This document shows positions 56,974 to 64,000 of a stretch of DNA of 64,000 bases, piece by piece. Under the pieces are notes generated by a model that saw only the letters and a list, made by a program, of their open reading frames with translations, ran no database searches and was not told where the DNA came from. Numbering within the stretch: the first letter of the stretch is position 1; each line of letters starts with the position of its first letter. This DNA comes from Hydractinia symbiolongicarpus. Lineage: Eukaryota > Cnidaria > Hydrozoa > Anthoathecata > Hydractiniidae. Location: NCBI RefSeq assembly GCF_029227915.1, contig NC_079879.1:27658501-27722500 (forward strand), read 5' to 3'. A program made the translations under genes and the position numbers.

Positions 56974-57708
56974 ATGGAAAACAAGAGCTCATTAATATGT
57001 ACAAAAGTGTTAACCCTAGACAATTTTCGGATGAGGGGGAATGGTCAAACAAAAAGTTGCATAGTTTGTCTGGATAAAAAGAAACAGCGGCGTGCCAAAA
57101 ACAAGTGCCCCCAGGAAAGGGTAAGGGCCCAGTGTAAAGACTGAAAAGGCAGCCAGATTTGCAAGAATGAAAGACAGAGGGTTTGCTGTAGGGACTGCAA
57201 AGGCAGCCAGATTTACGAGCATGAAAGGGTGGATTCTCGCTGCAAAGAGTGCAAAGGTAGCCAGATTTGCGACAACGAAAGGGTGAGGGACCAGTGCAAA
57301 GAGTGCAAGGGCAGCGAGATTTGTGAACATAAAAGGCGGAGGGATGAATGCAAAGAATGTAAGGGAAGTGGGATTTGTGAACATGAAAGGCAAAGGGCCG
57401 AATACAAAGAATGTAAAAGAAGTGGGATTTGCGAGGATGAAAGGGTGAGATTCACTTGTAAGGATTGTAGGGAAACTCAGATTTGCGAGCATGAAAGACA
57501 GAGGGCTTGCTGTAAGGACTGCAAAGGCAGCCAGACTTGCGAACATGAAAGACAGAGGGCCTATTACAAACTGTGCAACGGGAGTCAGATTTGCCAATAT
57601 AAAAGACAGAAGGCTGACTGTAAAGAGTGCAAAGGTAGCTAGATTTGCGACCTGGAAAAGGCGAAGTCTCGCTGCAAAGACTGCAAGAGAGGTAAGGTTC
57701 GAACATGA
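56974..57708 (+). pseudogene. Cys-repeat protein with CxxC header (element C)
   Basis: The ATG at 56974 starts a header (LICTKVLTLDNFRMRGNGQT, CIVCLD) of the same kind as Zn1 and Zn2. Then come about twelve tandem 18-residue units of the form CKECKGSxICEHERxRxx, each with CxxC and C-x-H/N pairs, a spacing suited to zinc knuckles. Two in-frame stops (57142-57144 and 57640-57642) interrupt an otherwise single frame ending at 57708. Similar CxxCxGSxICxHxRxR repeats occur in giant-virus and protist proteins to my knowledge. Nucleic-acid binding is inferred. Confidence 0.65.
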
Positions 57709-57789
57709 ATAACGAAAATCAGTGTTGACTATTAGTAGACCGCAATTTGTGTTTGTCGTAGGGGCAAACACAATTCAACATGGGGGGAC

Positions 57790-58520
57790 CAGGAAATGCA
57801 CGCAATGTAAGTACTTTCTTTCTTTGAACAATTTTAGAATCAAAGGAAATGGTTAACAAACAAAATGGTGCATCAAATGCCTCGATGTCAACAAATCATT
57901 AAGGGAGCGTGCAAGGTGCCCGCATCAAAGGTGAAGATCATAGTCCAAAGATTGTAAAGGAAGTCAGATTTGCCACCCAGAAAAGCAAAGATACCAGTGC
58001 AAGGATTGTAAGTGAAGTGGGATTTGCCACCATGAAAGGGTGAGGTCCCGTTGTAAAGATTGCGGCGATGGAAGCATCTGCAGTGAGCATAAAAAACTTG
58101 TAGCAATGTCTCTTTTGCAACCCTCCTGCACATCTCGCTGATGTTGTAAGAAGCCAAACCTTCCAGGACCTGAAGGAAAACAAGGAGCTCAGTTCTCAGG
58201 AGTACCTCAGGTGTGACATAGCTAAGCTGCAGGTCCATATCGACGCTCAGTTTTCCGACGGGATGAACTGGGATAATTATGGAGAGTGGTACATTGATCA
58301 CAAGCGAAAACATATCAAAAGGCAATCGTTTCTTCTCAGAATGAATGGCAACCTTGCCAATCATGGCCGGAGGTGCATTAATCAACGCATTGTCTTTAGT
58401 GGAAACAATTTCCTGTTAAGAAAGCTTTTAGGGATTGCGAGGCAGAGCACAAGATGCATTACGAGGCCATTGAACAACTACAGAGCGCTCAAGCTCAATG
58501 GAGGCGGGACGGACAATTGA
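57790..58520 (+). pseudogene. CxxC header, Cys repeats and HNH-like nuclease domain (element C)
   Basis: Three parts follow in order: a header (KCTQCKYFLSLNNFRIKGNG, CIKCLD), about three 18-residue Cys units (CKDCKGSQICHPEKQRYQ and others), and from about 58165 LRCDIAKLQVHIDAQFSDGM, NWDNYGEWYIDHK. The last resembles the WxIDH core of HNH endonuclease-like proteins common in giant viruses. At least six in-frame stops lie in the first half; the HNH-like part is open from 58263 to 58520. It lies between the first Cys-repeat gene and the integrase. Possible roles are homing or genome processing, inferred from domain type only. Confidence 0.5.
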
Positions 58521-58654
58521 TTGGTTCAACAAACAATGGGAATTACAAATACAGGGTGGGAAGAGCTTGAGAGGGCTTGAAGATTACATGTGCAAGTACT
58601 ACATAGCATCGGGCGATAAAGTTCCGAAATTGTAGGATTATTACACACCTTTTC

Positions 58655-58689
58655 CCCAGCAAAGAGATGGTGACTCTGCTGGGTTTTTT
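58655..58689 (+). terminator. Terminator-like hairpin with T tract
   Basis: CCCAGCAAAGAG and CTCTGCTGGG form a ten-pair stem with an AA bulge and a seven-base loop, followed by six T. It falls in the gap between the HNH-like gene and the integrase start (58734). It resembles hairpin 3'-end signals of some large DNA viruses, but function here is unproven. Confidence 0.45.
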
Positions 58690-58733
58690 AGCATACAAAT
58701 ATTTGTAGAACGTTTTTGACATTTAATACAGAC

Positions 58734-59663
58734 ATGTCAAAAGCATCACATATTATTAGCGAGGAAGAAGCAGAAAAATTAAGTAAAATTTACTATAACC
58801 CATAACATCTCTGGACTGGACGCAAGGCCATCAAATTGCTCGCAAGACAGAGTAGCTTCTCAAACAAAAAGGTTACTCATTGGTTGAGTACACAACTCTT
58901 GTTTCTCCGGCATATCAAGGGTCCGAAAAAAGTTGATTATCCCCATTTCAGTATCACGAGGCTCAACGAGATGCATCAATATAACGTGCTGTACATGCCC
59001 CAAGACAAACGATATGGAAATACGTACAAGTACATCCTGACAGGCGTTGACGTGTCTTCAAGGTACAAGTTGGCAAGAGCCCTACGTACGAAAAAAAACA
59101 GCGAGGTCGTGGACATGAGCAAGGATATTTACAGGGGCAGGACCCCTACGATACCCCAAATCCTTTCAGTGTAATAACGGGCCTGAATTCAAATCAAGTG
59201 TAACAAAATTGTTAGAGGATAAGGAGATGGAAATGAAATCACCAAGTACCACCATACCTTAACGGCCTTTGTAGAGTTCTATAACAACGTACTCGCCGAA
59301 AGATTATTCAAGCCCCAGAATGCACAAGCGTTAGTCACTGAGGAGACTAGCAGTACACTTGTATACAAAAGTCTCAAAAATACAAAGACTGCCACGATTA
59401 GCATGAAACCTAGCAGGGCGATCAAACTACTAGAGTTACCACTTGCGAAAAGCCACCATTATCCTGAGGAAAAACCCCTAACCAAGGATGGCCTGTACCT
59501 CTATCTGTTACAACGAGGAGGGGAGCATGGCGACTCTAAAAGACGCGCAACTGACGCCTTTTACAGCCAACATACTTACAGATTGGATCATATCGTAGCG
59601 GGTAGTCGTGTACTTTACTATGTAAAAAATAGTCCTGAAAAAGCTACGTTTCAAAAGAATTGA
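58734..59663 (+). pseudogene. Retroviral-type (rve) integrase (element C)
   Basis: The ATG at 58734 opens a frame with a TAA at 58803. The N-terminal part has WLSTQLLFLRHIKGPKKVDY; the catalytic core has LTGVDVSSRYKLARAL (first Asp, about 59045) and, after a frameshift near 59145, CNNGPEF (about 59175), where the second catalytic Asp of the usual CDNGxEF is Asn. The third acidic region is FVEFYNNVLAERLFK (about 59270). The C-terminal DGLYLYLLQRGGEHGDSKRR and YRLDHIVAGSRVLYYV complete it to 59663. These enzymes insert Polintons with short target duplications. It is inactive by sequence and is the only integrase in the window. Confidence 0.8.
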
Positions 59664-59682
59664 TGCTAATTCCTGAAGATGT

Positions 59683-60113
59683 TCAGGTATCCCCTCCGGA
59701 GGTTAAGGATTGGTAATATTTCTTCAGGCGTTCCTCTAGATCTACTTCATCCTCATTCGGATCTAGAAGATAATCCAATAGATGTATTGTAAAGAACGGG
59801 TACCCATATACTATGCCTTAGATAACATCAAATTCATTTTCCAGGTCAATGTGAACTAAGCGTCTATCTTCCATAGCAAACTTGCGTATGTCTCCTATTG
59901 TTTCTATATCAGCCAAATTCGATAGCTTCAAGTCTTTATTTTTGATGACCTCATAACAGAGCGCTCCGTACCTGTTCCTAACCATCTGACCCTAGACGTT
60001 TTAAAGCTTCGATATTCTGCCTTACGAATGTACCCCATGGTTTTCCCCTCGGGCTACCCTGTTTAAAAGCTGTTCGTCAGTTTCATATTCAAATCCACCG
60101 TGGTAAGTTCCAT
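59683..60113 (-). pseudogene. Family Q protein (element C), not an open ORF
   Basis: From ATG 60113 leftward the pieces are GFEYETDEQL, then NIEALKRL, and an in-frame block MVRNRYGALCYEVIKNKDLK, LSNLADIETIGDIRKFAMED, LVHIDLENEFDVI, one TAA near 59817, and PFFTIHLLDYLLDPNEDEVD to a TGA at 59683-59685. It is an acidic helical protein of about 140 residues. It lies between the integrase and the BRO-like gene. No known family recognised. Codon-level sense over two long blocks supports a real gene. Confidence 0.45.
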
Positions 60114-60373
60114 TTCAATATTTAAAATTTTTCAGGCAGGAGGGGGAATTCCCAGTCAATGACGCTGCCTTGATGCAACAGCGTAGTAAGGGTACTTGAA
60201 TATTGAATTCATTTGGGAATTGTTGTGTTTTTATGTATGCCTCCATCTTTTGATATTTCAATGGGTTTTAACATAGGACCAAACGGTAAAAAAACGCGGA
60301 TTTCTCTGCCTTACCAAGGGATAGGGTTCTAAAATTCTTACTACTTATAAGGATAGTTAAAATTAGCGCCCGC

Positions 60374-61189
60374 CTAATCCTCCAGTGCCGGAACACCCAG
60401 ATCGTATAAGTCATCTGGAGTAAGGTCGATAAGCCTGAAATCGTTTCTGTAACGCTCCACATGCCCATGCTCTTTAAACCGAATAAAGGCGTGCATACCG
60501 TTGGGGTTGTCTATGACGACAATCTCCTCTGCGTTTAAGTAGTTGCCCCTGAACCACCATCTCTTGGTCTTGTTGTTGCGCCTTTAACCACGCATGCTGT
60601 AATAGGGAAGATGATGGTACTCGTCGTCGTCCCGTGCGCTGTGCTTGTGATGGATTATAATTACGTTGTCTTTCCCTGGATCTTGAGCATGTGGTACATG
60701 CCATTCCTGAAGCCTTGTATTTTCCTGGCCTGTACGCCACGAGCGCCACCCTCTCCTTGGTCTCTCTCCTTGTCGTGTAGATCGTTCTTGAAAATGGTGA
60801 CAGCAATACCCCTGTCCTCAAGGGCTTGGCGATGCTTATTAAGCTCATTCTCCAATTTTTCAACACATTTTTGAGTCAGCCATCTGGTAAGCTCCGAGGC
60901 TTCGGTTTTTTTTATTTGACAACAATTTCCAGGGCGCCGCTCAACGTGACGAATAAATCATGCGCATTTCTCCCCCTACCACGGGCGCCATCCCAGCGCC
61001 CCCTTGAACAGTACTATCTCAGACCTGGTAGATAGGAACATTGGAGGTATCACCATATTTTTAATTTTTTTTAATTCCTAGAAATCTGCCGAGGCCGGCA
61101 CGTTTAAAACGAGGCTGATTTTGATCATCGAACAGGGTCTCTATTGCTTGGTCATGTACTGTGTTGAAAAGGCCCAGTTGTGAAGACAT
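60374..61189 (-). pseudogene. BRO/KilA-like DNA-binding protein (element C)
   Basis: The ATG at 61189 is followed by SSQLGLFNTVHDQAIETLF and FKRAGLGRFLGIK, the BRO-N/KilA-like head. A damaged stretch to about 60900 is followed by WLTQKCVEKLENELNKHRQA, a long helix, then in another frame DDDEYHHLPYY, RGNYLNAEEIVVIDNPNGMH and LDLTPDDLY-like sequence with LGVPALED at the end (60374). It corresponds to 43756-44548 in B, including the C-terminal domain. Probable DNA-binding regulator; several frameshifts. Confidence 0.5.
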
Positions 61190-61226
61190 CTTCTTTGTCA
61201 TATATTCAGGTAGAATGTTCGTATGG

Positions 61227-61800
61227 TCACTCGAGAACCTTAAAAGTCCTAGGGTGCTCCAGCCTTACATACAGGCACGCATACTTGGATTTTTTCAGCT
61301 CAGCCTTAATCTCATTCCAGTCGAAAATAAGGTTGGTTTCTTTGTTTATCATTTTCATGTATGATGTTTCGTGGGTGTACCAAAAGAAGAGCTGTTTCTT
61401 CTGCCTTCGAAGGTTCTTGGGCAAACAAGTATACAATTGGGTTAGTAGCCACAGGCTATGGCTGTGATGTCTTCCGGATACGTCAAGTTCGAGTAGGGTT
61501 TGCCGTTTTAAATCGAGGTCTTCATTAGTAATACAGTCATCCACGACAAACAGCGTCTCTTCGCCTGCCAGTAAGGACGACAATTTTTGGATCCATTCAA
61601 ACAGCTGATTGTTAGGGTTTATTAGGATCACGTAATCGTCCTTCTAGAACGGCGCCCTCTCAAAGTATGTCTTATTGTACTGAATGGTAGGACATTGTAT
61701 GACTATGTTGTGATAGTGCTTTTTATGCTCATTTTCAAGCAGATCCAGAACACGCTGAGTTTTCCCGCAGCTTGTGGGCCCTGTAAAAGGTATGGAGTAG
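61227..61800 (-). pseudogene. Packaging ATPase (element C)
   Basis: Walker A FTGPTSCGKTQRVLDLLE lies near 61795; the frame has one TAG at about 61643, then LFEWIQKLSSLLAGEETLFV (Walker B follows as FVVDDC), SHSLWLLTQLYTCLPKNLRR and a LEHPRTFKVLE end at 61227. Start codon and first residues are lost. Same family as the intact A gene. Confidence 0.8.
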
Positions 61801-61822
61801 TTTTACGACGTGCAACACTATT

Positions 61823-62085
61823 TTATTGATAACACCATTTTTTATCGTGTACGTTTGGGATATTGGACAGAAAATCGATGCACATCCACGCACCGTTGTG
61901 GTTGTCGACGAGAGCCCCCCTGCAGGCGGGACAGAACTTTGTCTTTCGTGTATGATATTCGAGGGGTAGGGGAGGATATGTTATTTTTCCTTGTAGGTAC
62001 CGCAATGTCTTGCGATACCTCTTGACGAGCCGCGCTTTTTTCTGAGAGACAGGGCATGGCCTGGGGTTAAAGAAAACATCTTGAT
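61823..62085 (-). pseudogene. Zn gene, 3' part only (element C)
   Basis: Starts abruptly with ARLVKRYRKTLRYLQGKITY and ends in a zinc ribbon (CPACRGALVDNH, later WMCID) with its own stop before the ATPase. The CxxC header is missing because a deletion joins it to the end of gene U at about 62090; S, T and the header are all gone in C. Confidence 0.55.
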
Positions 62086-62093
62086 GGGTTTTT

Positions 62094-62554
62094 TCAACAG
62101 CTGTATATATCGGGGTCCTTTTTAGAAGTACACCGGGCTGTATGCCCAACCACCAAGATAGGCGCTAAGCACCTACAAATGGTGCAGTACACATGGACTC
62201 CGAGGTCTGTCATAGCATCATGGGTAGTTTGCGCCTTCGCCGTATTCTCGCCCTTCTTTTGTAATGCACGTTGTACGTACTCCGCATGTACCTTGTCAAC
62301 AGCTTCATCAGGAGCCTTGTCGACAAAGCCGTTGTTACATTTTTTAGGTAAAAAATGCCCCTTGCCCTTCCTCAGGGCTTCCTTCAAAGCCTGGCGGTTA
62401 TCGGTAGGCTTTTCGACATGTTCGAAACATTCTGCGGAGGTGTGAAATACTTGTGCAAGCTTTGTCATTCTCTTTATGAAATGTTGAAATTTGAGATAGA
62501 ATAGTAGTACTATCATATGGGTACAATCACCACAATATAGTAACACACTTCCAT
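62094..62554 (-). pseudogene. Family U membrane-anchored protein (element C)
   Basis: The ATG at 62554 (MEVCYYIVVIVPI) marks the membrane span, then a frameshift. The body has RQALKEALRKGKGHFLPKKC, VHAEYVQRALQKKGENTAKA and MTDLGVHVYCTICRCLAPIL, ending near 62094. A segment between TAKAQTT and HDAMTD is shorter than in A. As in A and B the polymerase lies upstream, though separated here by about 0.7 kb of foreign sequence. Confidence 0.6.
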
Positions 62555-62629
62555 TTATACTTTGGACAGCTTTTAGAAACAACACTCCCGTAGGAGAACC
62601 CTCTAGAACCCTCCACACAATTGTGAGAC

Positions 62630-63290
62630 AAATCCCCCTCCCCCCTGTTTTCAGTGTTGCTGTTGTTTTTTGGCTAGCTAGACTCTTGGCATGACCGGTT
62701 CACAAGTTTTTATGTATCACAACATTGACTGAAGGGGGGAGGGGGGGGGGACTTTTGTATAATTTAATTTAATTTTTTAGGGAAAAACTGGTTGTATCAT
62801 TTAATTTTGTGGAGGGTTGTAGGTTTTTTATTGTTGTTTGTTGTTGTTTGTTGTTTAAAACCTAGAAGTGTTTTGATTCGCGAGTATTCCACTCAAAGCC
62901 TTTGTTTTTCCAGTGCTGTCCTACTTCGCAGGCTTAGCGTACATGCTCTAAATATTCTGTACAGAATTTCGTGCTGTAGTACTACGCAATAACGAACACA
63001 CCTTAAGTGTGAACTTTTAGAGGCTTTTCCTGCACGTTGACATTTTACCGGCATTTGGCAGAATTTTGCCGACTGGCACATTGGTAATAAAAACCGGGGC
63101 AAGACGGCCGCCTCCTAGTAAGGCATGGTGTCGCCCACCCATCCGTACCCTTCAGCCAGGTCTAAGCATGCTTTCACAATTTTACTATATATTGGGCTTC
63201 GTATATAGCTATTCAGTGTCACTTTGAGTAATACCTGTGTGATAATCCACGCATCATGCAAAAAAGCTCTTGATTGTTCATAAATGTTTA
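62630..63290. mobile_element. Unrelated insertion between U and polymerase (element C)
   Basis: In A and B the polymerase stop and the U start are adjacent (0 and 9 bp). In C they are about 0.78 kb apart, and most of the gap has no similarity to Polinton genes. It contains a C tract near 62638, a G tract near 62742 and TTGTTGTTTG repeats near 62823. Edges were not resolved. Confidence 0.5.
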
Positions 63291-63338
63291 AAAAATTTAT
63301 GAATGAGACAAATGAGTTTGATTTTATTCTGAGAAAAT

Positions 63339-64000
63339 TTAAAACACAAACGGGGAGGTATGTATCCCATCATCGTGTACAACTCTGAGCTCATAAGCAT
63401 CTCCAATCTCTTCCAGGTCCTCGAGGTATGGGTTCCATAGGGCTGCATCAACCTCCTTCTCATCCCTCATAAACGTAGTATTTGAGTGCCTCGCGAAATA
63501 TCCAATCATGTTGCTGTAGAACGAGTTGCCTTTGACCTTGGCCGTATCCCCTGCAAACGCTTGTCGGGGTCTTTATCAGATTTCCATCGTGCATCGGCAC
63601 TCTCCTTAGGAAACCATGCAAAGGCTCACCTCGAGTGAACTTGAGGAACTTGTGTAAGGCATTCACTTTATGTCCATGGTTAAGGTACCACTTCAACAGA
63701 GGTGTAAAGTGCAGGATCTTTTCCGATTTTAACAACTTCAAAAGCTTACGCGTAACCGGAACACGCTTGCGCCCCTTAGTTTTCAAGTAGCCATGCATAT
63801 GCTCGGGGATTTGATCTTTGGGTATTTCTTTCACCACAATCAGGGGAGCGATTTCGCTGAATTTGTCACAAAAATCTTCAGGTACCTTGATATGGACCTG
63901 CGCAAAGCCAAAGAGCGATCCATCCAACGCATCTCGCGTTAGTTGTGTTCCTTGTACACGTGAGATCTGATACTTGTTATGCCTCTTTCATGGTATCTAC
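63339..64000 (-). pseudogene. DNA polymerase family B fragment with two internal deletions (element C)
   Basis: Same lineage as the B polymerase. From the window edge: SIRSHVYKEHN, then a deletion (the motif A DANxLY region is missing), FGFAQVHIKVPEDFCDKFSE, IAPLIVVKEIPKDQIPEHMH, a motif B area (KGNSFYSNMI), LEDLEEIGDAYEL and then directly VVHDDGIHTSPF and stop at 63339. The second deletion removes the whole part with motif C (YxDTD). The gene continues beyond 64000. Confidence 0.75.

Larger units (their letters stand above)
50690..64000 (-). mobile_element. Polinton/Maverick-like element C (runs off the window)
   Basis: Same orientation as B and starting directly after B's tandem repeats. 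It carries DUF4116-like, V, W, Z, Y, X, coiled coil, P, N, capsid, Cys-repeat, HNH-like, integrase, Q, BRO-like, ATPase, Zn, U and polymerase genes, the most complete set here. The left end has TCAAAAATGAACGCATGCGCAGTA (50703), matching the inner terminal repeat block of A. The right end is outside the window. Many frameshifts, stops and at least three deletions are visible. Confidence 0.75.

Noticed and set aside
57016-57771. 251-codon minus-strand ORF opposite the Cys-repeat gene
   Set aside because: It is the longest local ORF, but the regular 54-bp repeat keeps the opposite frame open. The plus frame has the header, zinc-type cysteine spacing and a proper ATG.
28402-64000. Alternative genetic code or stop-codon readthrough to explain in-frame stops
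   Set aside because: All three stop codons occur, together with frameshifts and deletions, and positions differ between copies. Ordinary decay explains this better.

Overview
The window looks like metazoan nuclear DNA, most probably from a cnidarian (medusozoan-like). This is inferred from AT-rich non-coding DNA, short spliced genes with GT..AG introns, abundant diverged repeats, and animal-type Polinton/Maverick genes of kinds I associate with cnidarian genomes. No sequence search was possible.

Positions 1-28.3 kb are AT-rich and gene-poor. Three spliced loci can be supported. The first is a possible two-exon glutamine-rich fragment (1.57-2.98 kb) with a 59-codon CAA/CAG run. The second is a three-exon gene for a small secreted cysteine-rich protein (11.85-13.07 kb). 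The third is a three-exon CD225/dispanin-type membrane protein with a Pro/Gln/Tyr-rich N-terminus (24.98-26.44 kb). The rest is mostly dispersed repeats: a cluster of two interleaved families (R1, R2) from 5.9 to 10.2 kb, a third family (D) at 22.2 and 24.4 kb that also occurs inside the Polinton at 30.0 kb, a C homopolymer, and stretches with nothing recognisable.

From about 28.3 kb to the end the composition becomes more GC-rich and the DNA is almost wholly decayed Polinton-like elements. Element B runs from about 28.3 to 50.68 kb. Element A (30.84-40.25 kb) lies inside B, in opposite orientation, bounded by inverted repeats of about 285-295 bp, and splits a B gene (family W) in two. Element C starts near 50.69 kb and runs out of the window. 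C keeps the fullest set: DUF4116-like repeat gene, V, W, Z, Y, X, a coiled-coil/hydrophobic protein, major capsid protein, Cys-repeat genes, HNH-like gene, retroviral-type integrase, BRO/KilA-like protein, packaging ATPase, U, DNA polymerase B. B has lost the capsid-to-integrase block. A has lost everything between the first residues of the BRO-like gene and the C-terminus of X, and carries a polymerase of a different lineage from B and C.

The genes form a virus-like system: protein-primed type DNA polymerase B and integrase for replication and insertion; double-jelly-roll capsid protein and FtsK/A32-like ATPase for assembly; and several conserved families of unknown role (named here T to Z, S, Q, N, P) that recur in order. 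Almost all copies contain stops, frameshifts or deletions. The A-copy ATPase and a few small genes are open. No Ulp1/adenain-type protease was recognised.
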